From an uncultured Bacilli bacterium (GTDB taxonomy: Bacteria; Bacillota_I; Bacilli_A; RF39; UBA660): 35,776 bases of DNA. The number at the start of each line of letters is the position of its first letter. Position 1 is the first letter of the stretch. A program made the position numbers and the translations under genes. This document shows, piece by piece, positions 21,565 to 30,549 of the stretch. The DNA is taken from assembly GCA_947623845.1 (NCBI GenBank), contig CANQHM010000006.1, positions 1 to 35,776 of the forward strand, given 5' to 3'. Under the pieces are notes generated by a model. It worked only from the letters and a program-made list of their open reading frames with translations. It was not told where the DNA came from and did no database searches.

Positions 21565-24083
21565 AAACTAAATATAATCATAAAAAAGTTGAAGAAGGAA
21601 AATATAATACTTGGATAAAAAATAAATATTTTGAAAGTGGAGATTTATCTAAAAAAGCGTTTACGATTGTGATACCACCGCCAAATGTTACGGGAAAACT
21701 TCATATCGGTCATGCCCTAGATACTACTTTACAAGATATTATTATTCGCTTTAAAAGAATGCAAGGTTTTGATGCCTTATGGTTACCAGGGATGGATCAT
21801 GCTGGTATTGCAACTCAAGCGAAAGTTGATGCAAAATTAAAAGAACAAGGTATTAATCCGCGGTCAATGAAACGGGAAAAATGGTTAGAAGTTGCTTGGG
21901 ATTGGAAGAAAGAATATGCTGAAAACATTCATGCGCAATGGGCAAAACTTGGGTTAAGTCTTGATTATACTAAAGAAAGATTCACTCTAGATGATGGATT
22001 AAGCGAAGCCGTAAAACACGTTTTTGTTACTTTATATAATGAGGGTTTAATCTATCGGGGCGAAAGAATTATAAATTGGGACCCTGAGGCGATGACTGCA
22101 TTATCTAATGAAGAAGTAATATATAAAGATGTCCCTGGAGCATTCTACCATATTAAATATTTTATTGAAGATAGTGATGAATATTTAGAAGTTGCTACAA
22201 CTAGACCAGAAACTATGTTTGGTGATACTGCCGTTGCTGTAAACCCGAGTGATGAACGTTATAACAAATATATTGGTAAGAATGTTATTTTACCAATTGT
22301 TAATAAAAAAATTCCTATCATAGGAGATGAACATGCTGATCCCGAGTTTGGAACTGGTATTGTAAAAATTACGCCGGCGCATGACCCTAACGACTTTGAA
22401 GTAGGGAAAAGACACAATCTTGAACGTATCATTGTTATAAATCCAGATGGCACCATGAATGAAAATGCCTTAAAATATGCTGGTCAAGACCGTTTTGAAG
22501 CACGCAAAAACTTAGTTAAAGATTTAGAAGAACAAGGCCTTTTAATTAGAATTGAAGAAATTACCCATTCGGTTGGACATAGTGAAAGAACTAACGTTAT
22601 GGTTGAACCATATCTGTCTAAGCAATGGTTTGTTAAAATGCGGCCTCTTGCCGATAAAGTTTTAGAAAATCAAAAAAATAGTGAAACTAAAGTAAATTTT
22701 ATCCCTAAAAGATTTGAAAAAATTATGAATCACTGGATGGAAATTACTTATGATTGGTGTATCTCTCGGCAATTATGGTGGGGACACCGCATTCCTGCTT
22801 GGTATAAAGGTGATGAAATTTATGTTGGCGAAGAAGCTCCTAAAGGTGAGGGATGGGTTCAAGATAACGATGTTCTAGATACTTGGTTTAGTAGTGCCTT
22901 ATGGCCATTTAGTACTTTAGGTTACCCTAAAAAAACTGAACTTTTCGAAAGACGCTATCCTAATGATGTTTTAGTAACTGGTTATGATATTATCCCTTTC
23001 TGGGTTAATAGAATGACTTTCCAAGGTTTACACTTTACGGGTAAACGTCCCTTTAAAGATTGTTTAATTCATGGTTTAATCCGCGATAAACAAGGACGAA
23101 AAATGTCAAAAAGTTTAGGTAATGGTGTCGATCCTATGGATGTCATCGACGAATACGGTTGTGATGCTTTAAGATTTTTCTTAAGCACTAACTGTGCGAT
23201 GGGGCAAGACTTAAGATATGATGAAGAAAAAGTTAAATCTACTTGGAACTTTATTAATAAATTATGGAATGCTTCAAGATTTTGTTTAATGAATATTGAG
23301 GATTTAAAAGCTTATGACTTTTCTTCTTTAGCATTACAAGATAAATGGATTTTAAATAAATTAAATAAACTAATTAAAAATGTTACTAAATTAATGGAAA
23401 AATATGAGTTTAATACCGCTGGTAATGAAATATATGCTTTCATTTGGGATGATTTCTGTGATTCTTATATTGAAATGAGTAAATTTAGTCTAGACACCAT
23501 ATCTACTAAAAGTACTTTATGTTATACCTTAAATGCTATCTTAAAATTATTACATCCTTTTATGCCATTTGTAACGGATGAAATTTATAATATGTTACCA
23601 ATTAAAGATGCCGAAAATATTGCGATTAGTGCATATCCAACCATTAATAAAGAATTTAAGTATAACGAAGAAGAACTAAAAACTACTGAAATTATTAATT
23701 TCATTAAAAACTTTAGAAATATTAAACAAGAAAATAAAATTAGTAAAGATGCTAAAGTATTATTACTAGGTAAAGAAGATTATTCCCTAATTATTAAAAT
23801 GTTAAAATTAGATAATAATTTAATTACTAAAGAACTAGATATTACCAGTTACAAAGTAAGTAGCGGACGGTATAATGGAGTTATCTATTATGAAAAAGAA
23901 ATAACTAAAGAAGACGAAGAAGCCTTACAAAAACAAATTGCAACTTTAGAAGCAAGTATTAAGAAAAGAGAAGGCTTACTTGCTAATGAAAACTTTGTTA
24001 GCAAAGCTCCAGCTGCTTTAGTTGATAATGAAAAGAAAAAATTAGAAGAAGAAAAGAAACTATTAGAAAGTTTAACTAAATAG
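21558..24083 (+). CDS. valS: Valyl-tRNA synthetase
   Basis: An 841-residue class Ia synthetase that charges tRNA-Val. '[16 protein letters not shown]' holds the HIGH motif (49-52) and '[12 protein letters not shown]' the KMSKS motif (515-519). The editing (CP1) domain between them includes '[17 protein letters not shown]', which removes mischarged Thr. The C-terminal end ('[33 protein letters not shown]') is the ValS-specific coiled-coil arm. Slightly shorter than the usual about 880. Start is inside the HD gene. Controlled by the T-box upstream. Confidence 0.97.
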   Translation: MLETKYNHKKVEEGKYNTWIKNKYFESGDLSKKAFTIVIPPPNVTGKLHIGHALDTTLQDIIIRFKRMQGFDALWLPGMDHAGIATQAKVDAKLKEQGINPRSMKREKWLEVAWDWKKEYAENIHAQWAKLGLSLDYTKERFTLDDGLSEAVKHVFVTLYNEGLIYRGERIINWDPEAMTALSNEEVIYKDVPGAFYHIKYFIEDSDEYLEVATTRPETMFGDTAVAVNPSDERYNKYIGKNVILPIVNKKIPIIGDEHADPEFGTGIVKITPAHDPNDFEVGKRHNLERIIVINPDGTMNENALKYAGQDRFEARKNLVKDLEEQGLLIRIEEITHSVGHSERTNVMVEPYLSKQWFVKMRPLADKVLENQKNSETKVNFIPKRFEKIMNHWMEITYDWCISRQLWWGHRIPAWYKGDEIYVGEEAPKGEGWVQDNDVLDTWFSSALWPFSTLGYPKKTELFERRYPNDVLVTGYDIIPFWVNRMTFQGLHFTGKRPFKDCLIHGLIRDKQGRKMSKSLGNGVDPMDVIDEYGCDALRFFLSTNCAMGQDLRYDEEKVKSTWNFINKLWNASRFCLMNIEDLKAYDFSSLALQDKWILNKLNKLIKNVTKLMEKYEFNTAGNEIYAFIWDDFCDSYIEMSKFSLDTISTKSTLCYTLNAILKLLHPFMPFVTDEIYNMLPIKDAENIAISAYPTINKEFKYNEEELKTTEIINFIKNFRNIKQENKISKDAKVLLLGKEDYSLIIKMLKLDNNLITKELDITSYKVSSGRYNGVIYYEKEITKEDEEALQKQIATLEASIKKREGLLANENFVSKAPAALVDNEKKKLEEEKKLLESLTK

Positions 24084-24093
24084 TTTCTTTTTA
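24053..24093. terminator. Terminator between valS and the convergent IMPACT-family gene
   Basis: A perfect 12-base stem, AAAGAAACTATT (24053-24064) with AATAGTTTCTTT (24079-24090), then T's. The valS stop lies in the 3' arm and the convergent gene's stop begins right after, at 24091-24093. It may act in both directions. Confidence 0.75.
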
Positions 24094-24444
24094 ATTATCT
24101 TTAACCACGGTACTTGCGGCTTCACTATAAGCTCTAATCAACCCACCTGAACCTAACTTTACACCCCCAAAATATCTAATCACCACAATTAAAGTATTAT
24201 CTAAATTATTACGTATAATAATATTATGAATAGGGCTTCCTGCGGTTCCAGATGGCTCTTTATCATCACTTTTCTTTTCTAAAGGACCAATTTTATAAGC
24301 ATAGGGAATATGTCTTGATTTCTTATGCTCTTTTTTTAAAATAGTTAATATTTCGTCAACATCATCTTTACTACTAACTTCGTATCTAATCCCAATAAAT
24401 CGACTTTTTTTAATAACTATCTCCACTTCATTAATCTTTTTCAT
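24091..24444 (-). CDS. IMPACT/YigZ-family protein, N-terminal domain only
   Basis: 117 residues of the YigZ/IMPACT (UPF0029) fold: 'KKSRFIGIRYEVSSKDDVDEIL', 'SRHIPYAYKIG', 'DDKEPSGTAGSPI' and 'NTLIVVIRYFGGVKLGSGGLIRAYSEAAS' are all family signatures. Typical bacterial YigZ proteins have about 205-215 residues including a C-terminal DUF1949 domain, which is absent. Since the stop is in a clean terminator hairpin and the whole N-terminal domain is present, this looks like a natural short form, not a recent truncation. Function of the family is unclear (binding of nucleic acid or translation stress response suggested). AGAGGA precedes the start. Confidence 0.88.
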   Translation of the reverse strand: MKKINEVEIVIKKSRFIGIRYEVSSKDDVDEILTILKKEHKKSRHIPYAYKIGPLEKKSDDKEPSGTAGSPIHNIIIRNNLDNTLIVVIRYFGGVKLGSGGLIRAYSEAASTVVKDN

Positions 24445-24462
24445 ATAAAATCCTCTATACCA

Positions 24463-24486
24463 ATTATACCAAATTTATGATATGAT
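24463..24486. promoter_or_regulatory. Divergent promoters of the IMPACT-family gene and uvrC
   Basis: On the minus strand a perfect TATAAT (24463-24468) lies about 20 bases from that gene's start. On the plus strand TGATATGAT (24478-24486) is an extended -10 for uvrC. The two are only about ten bases apart. Confidence 0.5.
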
Positions 24487-24517
24487 AGAAATACTAAAAG
24501 TTATGGAGGTGCATTTT

Positions 24518-26296
24518 ATGTTTAAAGATAAACTTGCCTTAGTACCCCATCTACCTGGGTCATATCAAATGAAAGATGAAAACGGCGTTATTATCTATGT
24601 TGGTAAAGCCAAAGACTTACATAAAAGAGTATCTTCTTACTTTAATCGTACCCATACTGGTAAAACGGCAAAGATGGTTAGTGAAATAAAAGATTTTACT
24701 TATATTGTGGCTAGTAGTGAGTTAGAAGCTTTCCTAATTGAAATTAATTTAATTAAAGAATATGATCCTAAATATAATATCTTACTTACCGATGATAAAT
24801 CATACCCTTATATTGAATATATCAAAAAACCATTTCCTCGTCTTAAAATTTCCCGTTACCTAAATGTTACCAAAAAAGAACATAAAATGTTATTTGGTCC
24901 GTATCCTAATGCTTATGCGGCAAGAAGAATTGTAAATTTACTAAATCGTTTATATCCTTTAAAAAAATGTAATGGTCGTCCTAAAGAAGTTTGTTTATAC
25001 TACCATATTGGTGAATGTCTAGGTTATTGTGTTAAAAATATTCCTGAAGAAGAAATTCTTAAAATAGAAGACGATGTCTTAAGCTTCTTACGTGGTAATG
25101 ATAGTAAAGTAAGAGAAAAAATCTTAGAAAAGATTAATTTTTATAGTGAAAATTTAAACTATGAAAAGGCTTTAGAACTTAAAAATGAATTAAATTATAT
25201 CGATATCATTGGTAATAAACAAAAAATTGTCCTACATGACTTTGTGAATCGTGATTTTGTCGGTGTTTATACGCATCTAGGTTATGTAAGTATTACCATT
25301 CTTTTCGTTCGTAATGGGAAATTAATTGGTAGTAAGAATCATATTACGACCGTTACCGATAATTTAAATGATGAAATTGATTACTTTATTTCTAAATTCT
25401 ATTTAAAAAACGAAGTTCCTAAAGAAATTATTGTAGGGGAGGAGATAAATACCGAATTGCTAAGTGAAATTCTCCATACTAAAGTCTTTACTCCCCAAAA
25501 AGGTGTTAAAAAAGACTTACTTAAGATGGCCGAAGAAAATGCTCGTATTACTTTTGAAACTGAGTTTGAATTAATCAAGAAAGATGAAGAAAAAACCAGT
25601 AAATCTAATGAAGAACTAGGTAAAGTTTTAAATATTCCTAATCTAAATCGTATCGATATCTTTGATAACTCGAATCTCTTTGGTGATTTCTCCGTATCTG
25701 GTATGGTTGTCTTTATTGATGGTCTTCCTGCTAAAAAAGAATATCGTAAATATAAAATTACCATGGATAAAAATGATGATTATCATACCATGCAAGAAGT
25801 TATCTATCGAAGATACCAAAGAGCTTTAGTCGAAAAAAGTAAACTACCAGAACTAATCATCGTCGATGGGGGCGAAAACCAAATCAATGCGGCGCAAGAA
25901 GTTTTAGATAGTTTAAACCTAAAATTACGGGTTGTAGGTCTTAAAAAAGATAATCACCACCGAACCAATGCTTTAATTAATAGTGATTTAACTGAAATAC
26001 CAGTACCTAAAGATAGTAACTTATTCTTCTTCCTTACTAGAATGCAAGATGAAGTCCACCGCTTTACCATCAATTACCATCGCACTCTACGTAGTAAAAA
26101 AAGTATTAAAAGTTTATTAGATGATGTCGAAGGTATTGGGCCTAAAAGAAGAAAAGACTTATTACGTAAATTTGGTAGTATCACTAAAATTAAAGAAGCT
26201 ACTGATGAAGAATTAAGCACTGTAATCCCTAAAAATGTTATTATCACTTTACGCGAATTTCTAAACACCGTTTCTAATAAAAAGGAGGAAAAGTAA
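24518..26296 (+). CDS. uvrC: Excinuclease ABC subunit C
   Basis: A 592-residue UvrC, which makes both incisions in nucleotide excision repair. GIY-YIG domain at the N-terminus ('GSYQMKDENGVIIYVGKAKDLHKRVSSYF'), UVR motif near residue 215 ('YEKALELKNELNYI'), RNase H-like 5' nuclease in the second half ('IDIFDNSN' and 'IVDGGENQINAA' with catalytic Asp) and tandem helix-hairpin-helix at the end ('IKSLLDDVEGIGPKRRKDLLRKFGSITKI'). Start ATG 24518 has GGAGGTG at the right distance; a longer frame from 24482 overlaps the promoter. The next gene's start abuts its stop, suggesting co-transcription with the RnfC-like gene. Confidence 0.96.
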   Translation: MFKDKLALVPHLPGSYQMKDENGVIIYVGKAKDLHKRVSSYFNRTHTGKTAKMVSEIKDFTYIVASSELEAFLIEINLIKEYDPKYNILLTDDKSYPYIEYIKKPFPRLKISRYLNVTKKEHKMLFGPYPNAYAARRIVNLLNRLYPLKKCNGRPKEVCLYYHIGECLGYCVKNIPEEEILKIEDDVLSFLRGNDSKVREKILEKINFYSENLNYEKALELKNELNYIDIIGNKQKIVLHDFVNRDFVGVYTHLGYVSITILFVRNGKLIGSKNHITTVTDNLNDEIDYFISKFYLKNEVPKEIIVGEEINTELLSEILHTKVFTPQKGVKKDLLKMAEENARITFETEFELIKKDEEKTSKSNEELGKVLNIPNLNRIDIFDNSNLFGDFSVSGMVVFIDGLPAKKEYRKYKITMDKNDDYHTMQEVIYRRYQRALVEKSKLPELIIVDGGENQINAAQEVLDSLNLKLRVVGLKKDNHHRTNALINSDLTEIPVPKDSNLFFFLTRMQDEVHRFTINYHRTLRSKKSIKSLLDDVEGIGPKRRKDLLRKFGSITKIKEATDEELSTVIPKNVIITLREFLNTVSNKKEEK

Positions 26297-27463
26297 ATGA
26301 ATAAATATATTAATATTTCTAAAAGCATAATTAAAAATCGTCCTTCGAAAATAACTCCTAAACTAGATAGTGAATTTATCTATCTTCCCGTAAATAGTCG
26401 TGATAAAGTTTTATATAACCCTGGTAAAGTTTTAAAAAAAGAAACCATTATTGCGATGAGTAATGATAACATTCCAATAATCACCCCCGTATCAGGTTTA
26501 TTCTTAGGTATTAAAGAAATGAATAACTACCAAAATAAAACTATCAAAACTTTAGTAATTAAAAATAATTATAAAGAAGAAACTGGTAAAAAAATTCCTA
26601 GTAAAAGAAACTTAAATAAATATACTAAAGAAGTTGTCTTATTAATATTACAAAGATTAAATATTAAAACTAATAATGACAAATTACTATATCGCGAAAT
26701 TGATCGGGAACCTAGAAAGATATATGTTAATGCTTTATGTGATGAACCTAATAACTATAATGATGAATTTCGTTTATTACATAATAAAGATTTAATTTTA
26801 GAAACCATCTCGGCGTTAAACAATATCTTTAATCTTCCAGAAAGTGATCTCTTAATCAAAGATACTAGTAGTGAAGTAATTAGTGTTTATAAAGAGTATC
26901 TAGGGTCTTTTCCTAATATCAATTTAAGACTTGTAAAAGACGTCTATCCCATAAGTAAATATCCCGTATTACAAAGATACTTAAACTTAGATAATAAAGA
27001 TTTAGTTGTAAACTTAGAAGACATCTATCGTTTAGCTTATGCTTTAAAAAGACAAAGATTTATTACCGAAAAATTATTAACGATTAGTGGTAGTGTGGTC
27101 GAAGACCCGAAAATCTACGAATTAAAAGTTGGGACTAAACTAAGTGAAATCTTAGATGTTAAAGATATTCGTAGTAAGTATGATATTTGGATTAATAACT
27201 ATTTAGAACAAAATAAACTTAATAGTGATGATTTAGTTATTGATAATAATGTTACAGCGTTAGTAATTACTAAAAAACAAGAAAAACATCCTGGCCCTTG
27301 CCTTAATTGTGGAATTTGTTATAATAGTTGTCCTATGGGGTTAGATCCTAAAAAATTAAATCAAAAAGAAGTAAAAGATAAATGCTTAGAATGTGGTTTA
27401 TGTTCTTTTATGTGTCCCGCTAATATCTTACTTCATAAAAAGGAAGTGAAAGTAAATGAATAA
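26297..27463 (+). CDS. RnfC-like iron-sulfur protein, reduced form
   Basis: 388 residues. The N-terminal barrel-sandwich region ('IITPVSGLFLGI') and the C-terminal pair of 4Fe-4S motifs, 'CLNCGICYNSCP' and 'CLECGLCSFMCP', match RnfC. The segment 'KIYVNALCDEPNNYNDEFRLL' aligns with the RnfC 'LIINGAECEPYLTADHRLM' segment. The glycine-rich 'GGAGFP' loop that binds NADH/FMN in RnfC just before it is missing; 'LLILQRLNIKTNN' stands there instead. So electron transfer through iron-sulfur centres is likely but NADH oxidation is doubtful. It overlaps the RnfD-like gene by eight bases. No RnfA, B, E or G in the window. PduS-like proteins are a related alternative. Confidence 0.8.
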   Translation: MNKYINISKSIIKNRPSKITPKLDSEFIYLPVNSRDKVLYNPGKVLKKETIIAMSNDNIPIITPVSGLFLGIKEMNNYQNKTIKTLVIKNNYKEETGKKIPSKRNLNKYTKEVVLLILQRLNIKTNNDKLLYREIDREPRKIYVNALCDEPNNYNDEFRLLHNKDLILETISALNNIFNLPESDLLIKDTSSEVISVYKEYLGSFPNINLRLVKDVYPISKYPVLQRYLNLDNKDLVVNLEDIYRLAYALKRQRFITEKLLTISGSVVEDPKIYELKVGTKLSEILDVKDIRSKYDIWINNYLEQNKLNSDDLVIDNNVTALVITKKQEKHPGPCLNCGICYNSCPMGLDPKKLNQKEVKDKCLECGLCSFMCPANILLHKKEVKVNE

Positions 27464-28355
27464 AAAAATCTCTAATAAAGATATCGTAAGAAATTATTTA
27501 TATTTATTAATTCCTTTAGTTTTATTTTCTTGTTATAAAAATGGTTATATCTTATATAGTAAAAATTTAGTAACTTTATTATATGTCTTTAAACCTTTAA
27601 TAATGTTTGTTAGTGCGATAGTAGCTGCTTATGGTTTAGAACTTCTTTGGACGGTCATTAAAAAAGAAGATATTGGTGCGTACCTAAATAATAGTTATCT
27701 TCCTTTGTATGCCGGTTTGCTTTCTTTAGTGGTACCTGTAAATATCGAACCATTACTATACATTCTTTTACTAGGAGTTATTCTTTTAATTAGTAAATTA
27801 AAGTTTTTATCTCTAAATCCTGTGGCTTTAGGACGAATCTTATTTGTCCTCGGCGCTTTATTAATTGGAAAGTATACGTATTTAAATGTTTATGAAGAAA
27901 ATGTTTTAGTATCTTATGATTTATGGGACATTATCCTAGGAAAATCCATAGGGGGTAGTGGGGCGACGAGTATTTTTATCTTGTTAATTATCTTCTTTAT
28001 CTTAGTTAATAAAAATTATTATAAAAAAGAAATTGCGTTATCTTCATTAACAAGTTTCTTAATCCCTGTAGTTACGTTATGTTTAATTTCGAAAGATTAT
28101 AGTAAATTAAATATTATTGTTGATAGTGAAATCTTCTTTGCCAGTATTTTAATCGCCCCTTTACTTACTAAAAGTCCTTATACCAAAGTAGGGAAGATTA
28201 CCTATGGACTTCTTATTGGTTTTATTGGTTTTATTCTATGTCATACGCTTACGATAAAAGAAGGTTTATATATTATTATTTTAATTGTAAGTATCTTTAG
28301 TAAATATTTTGATTTAATTGAAAGTAAATTACCGAAGAGGAGAGTGAAAATATGA
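27456..28355 (+). CDS. RnfD/NqrB-like membrane flavoprotein
   Basis: A 299-residue integral membrane protein with about eight hydrophobic segments. It has two RnfD/NqrB landmarks: '[13 protein letters not shown]' (family 'NPxxxG') and 'IGGSGATS', in which Thr171 of S-G-A-T is the residue expected to carry covalent FMN attached by ApbE. Paired with the RnfC-like gene just upstream, as rnfC-rnfD are in Rnf operons. RnfG, A, E, B and apbE are not in the window. The pair could be a minimal redox module in the membrane; whether it pumps ions is unknown. It overlaps queA by four bases. Confidence 0.78.
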   Translation: MNKKISNKDIVRNYLYLLIPLVLFSCYKNGYILYSKNLVTLLYVFKPLIMFVSAIVAAYGLELLWTVIKKEDIGAYLNNSYLPLYAGLLSLVVPVNIEPLLYILLLGVILLISKLKFLSLNPVALGRILFVLGALLIGKYTYLNVYEENVLVSYDLWDIILGKSIGGSGATSIFILLIIFFILVNKNYYKKEIALSSLTSFLIPVVTLCLISKDYSKLNIIVDSEIFFASILIAPLLTKSPYTKVGKITYGLLIGFIGFILCHTLTIKEGLYIIILIVSIFSKYFDLIESKLPKRRVKI

Positions 28356-29377
28356 AAGTTGAAGATTTTGATTACTATTTACCCGAAAATTTAATCGCCC
28401 AAACCCCTTTAAAAAATCGTTCGGAATCTCGTTTATTAGTTTTAGATAAAGAAACAGGGGATATTACCCACACTAAGTTTTATAATATTATTGATTATTT
28501 AAATCCAGGTGATGTCTTAGTAATTAATGATACTAAAGTAATTCCTGCGCGGCTTATTGGAGAGAAAGAAGATACGAAAGCCCATATTGAACTATTATTA
28601 CTTAAAAATATTGAGGGTGATATTTGGGAGTGTCTTTCTCGTCCTCAAAAAAGATTACATCTAGATACCATTGTAAGTTTTGGTAATGGTTTATTAAAAG
28701 CCCAAGTTATTGAAATAAAAGAAGAAGGTTTAGTTCGTGTTAAATTATTATATCAAGGTATCTTAATGGAAATATTAGATAAACTAGGGAAAATGCCGCT
28801 ACCACCTTATATTAAAGAAGAACTGCAAGATAATGACCGGTATCAAACTGTTTATGCTAAAAATATTGGAAGTGCTGCTGCTCCGACTGCAGGACTTCAT
28901 TTTACGGAAGAGTTATTAGAGAAAATTAAAGAAAAAGGAATTACCATTGTCCCTGTCACCTTACATGTTGGGTTAGGTACCTTCCGTCCGGTAATGGAAG
29001 AAAAAATTGAAGATCATAAAATGCATAGCGAATATTATATTTTAGAAGAAAGTTCTGCTAAAATCTTAGAAAAAGCTCGCGTAGAAAAAAGACGAATCAT
29101 CGCCGTTGGTACGACATCAACTAGAACCTTAGAAACCATTATGCAAAAATATGGTAAATTCGTCCCTTGTTCTGGTGATACCTCTATCTTTATCTATCCT
29201 GGTTATAAATTCTTAGGTATAAATGGTTTAATTACCAATTTCCATTTACCTAAAAGTACTTTAATTATGTTAGTTAGTGCTTTAGCCAGTAAAGATAATA
29301 TTATGAAAGCTTATAAAGAAGCCGTCGAACAAGAATATCGTTTCTTTTCTTTCGGCGATGCTATGTTTATAAAGTAA
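28352..29377 (+). CDS. queA: S-adenosylmethionine:tRNA ribosyltransferase-isomerase
   Basis: A 341-residue QueA, which transfers ribosyl from SAM to preQ1 at tRNA position 34 to give epoxyqueuosine. '[14 protein letters not shown]' and '[10 protein letters not shown]' at the start, '[10 protein letters not shown]', 'PLPPYIKE', '[11 protein letters not shown]', '[13 protein letters not shown]' and 'GTTSTRTLE' are characteristic. Full length. GAGGAGAG precedes the start, which overlaps the RnfD-like stop. No tgt is in the window, though the two are often neighbours. It ends the uvrC-rnfCD-queA run. Confidence 0.95.
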   Translation: MKVEDFDYYLPENLIAQTPLKNRSESRLLVLDKETGDITHTKFYNIIDYLNPGDVLVINDTKVIPARLIGEKEDTKAHIELLLLKNIEGDIWECLSRPQKRLHLDTIVSFGNGLLKAQVIEIKEEGLVRVKLLYQGILMEILDKLGKMPLPPYIKEELQDNDRYQTVYAKNIGSAAAPTAGLHFTEELLEKIKEKGITIVPVTLHVGLGTFRPVMEEKIEDHKMHSEYYILEESSAKILEKARVEKRRIIAVGTTSTRTLETIMQKYGKFVPCSGDTSIFIYPGYKFLGINGLITNFHLPKSTLIMLVSALASKDNIMKAYKEAVEQEYRFFSFGDAMFIK

Positions 29378-29403
29378 AATTGTGTAAAATTTATGTAGAA
29401 ATA

Positions 29404-29435
29404 TGTAAAATCATCAAAAAAATATTAATTTTACA
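29404..29435. repeat. Inverted repeat downstream of queA
   Basis: TGTAAAAT (29404-29411) and ATTTTACA (29428-29435). GTAAAAT also occurs twice just upstream. AT-only pairing, no T-tract; significance unclear. Confidence 0.35.
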
Positions 29436-29463
29436 AATTTTTAAAATTCGTTCACCAATTTCG

Positions 29464-29486
29464 AAAATCTGCTTAGCAGATTTTTT
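29464..29486 (+). terminator. Intrinsic terminator downstream of queA
   Basis: AAAATCTGC (29464-29472) pairs with GCAGATTTT (29476-29484) around a TTA loop, ending in T's. It should end the uvrC-rnfCD-queA transcript. Confidence 0.8.
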
Positions 29487-29597
29487 AAATTGAATGCATT
29501 TTTTGACCAAAATCACGAAAATCTGTAATTTTACTTTTACTTTGCTTTTATGTATTGTGATTTACGTCCCCAAAAATAGAAGGAGGTGAATCATAAT

Positions 29598-30452
29598 ATG
29601 ACTAAAACAAATGTCTTTATGCCGTTATCATATGACCCTTTATTTACAAGAATTTTTGGTAATGAAGATAATATCGAAATTCTAGAAGCATTACTAGAAG
29701 ATGTCTTTGGTTATGAAAGAGGATTCTTAAGAAACAAAGTCTTATTAAAGAATCGAAACTTACCAACCGTTAATAAAAACAATGCTCAAAAACAAGTAGA
29801 TATCGTTGCTCAAATTGATAAAAATCTAATTAACCTAGAATTAAATAATAGGTTTAGAGAAGGTTTAAAGAGAAGAAACTTAGTATACTTAAGTGCTGTT
29901 CATGCTACCCAATTAAAAAAGATTAAAAAAAGTTATAATAATGTGGGTAATAGTATTCAAATAAATTTAAATAGAGGAGGAAACTTAAGATATACCGTGG
30001 AACCTTTCTACTTAGTTAACTATCGAAACTTAGAGTTCACTATGGATATCATCGATTATTTAAGTATAATAATGGTTGATTTAATAAAAGGTAAGGCTTA
30101 TAATAGAGATAGAATTGACAAATGGTGTACTTTAATATTAGCAAGTACATTAAAAGAGTTCTTAGAAAGTTTAAAGGGAATAGAAATGAAAAAAGAACTA
30201 AAAGATAAGTTAAAAGAGCAAGTAGAGAAGTTTAATGAAGATGAAGAAGAGATTGCTATCTACTGTGAACTAACCAGACAAGAATTAGAACACAATACAG
30301 AATTAGAAGATGCTAAAGAAGATGGATATGAATCAGGGAAAGAAGCTGGCATTGAACAAACAGCTAAAAACATGTTAGATTTAGATATGGACTTAGACAC
30401 TATATCTAAAGCCACTGGCTTATCTATTGAAGAATTAAAAAAATTACAATAA
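29598..30452 (+). CDS. Rpn/PD-(D/E)XK family nuclease
   Basis: 284 residues. The start 'MTKTNVFMPLSYDPLFTRIFGNEDNIEILEALLEDVF' is typical of the Rpn family (recombination-promoting nucleases / PD-(D/E)XK transposase-like, PF12784). The nuclease core is visible as 'QVDIVAQIDKNLINLELNNRF', in which Asp and the ExN (usually ExQ) carry the catalytic residues. The C-terminal part is highly charged and helical, ending 'DLDTISKATGLSIEELKKLQ', a helix-turn-helix-like tail common in this family. AAGGAGGTGA precedes ATG 29598. Rich in AGA codons, suggesting transfer. Rpn proteins are often multicopy; another copy would support mobility. No clear -35/-10 was found. Confidence 0.83.
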   Translation: MTKTNVFMPLSYDPLFTRIFGNEDNIEILEALLEDVFGYERGFLRNKVLLKNRNLPTVNKNNAQKQVDIVAQIDKNLINLELNNRFREGLKRRNLVYLSAVHATQLKKIKKSYNNVGNSIQINLNRGGNLRYTVEPFYLVNYRNLEFTMDIIDYLSIIMVDLIKGKAYNRDRIDKWCTLILASTLKEFLESLKGIEMKKELKDKLKEQVEKFNEDEEEIAIYCELTRQELEHNTELEDAKEDGYESGKEAGIEQTAKNMLDLDMDLDTISKATGLSIEELKKLQ

Positions 30453-30481
30453 TGAAAAAGTAAACATTTGTTTATTTATTC

Positions 30482-30511
30482 TTGACTTATTGTTTGAAAT
30501 TCCCGTATAAT
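30482..30511 (+). promoter_or_regulatory. Promoter of recD2
   Basis: TTGACT (30482-30487), 18-base spacer, TATAAT (30506-30511); AAGGTG precedes the ATG. Confidence 0.75.
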
Positions 30512-30549
30512 TTTAATAGAAAAAATACTTTTAATAAGAAGGTGAAATA

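Noticed and set aside
25399..25764. Minus-strand 121-codon frame inside uvrC
   Set aside because: Ser-rich shadow translation of the well-supported uvrC gene.
30459..30484. TAAACA-TT-TGTTTA hairpin as the terminator of the Rpn gene
   Set aside because: Only A-T rich with a two-base loop and broken T-tract; it also runs into the recD2 -35 box, so too weak to list.
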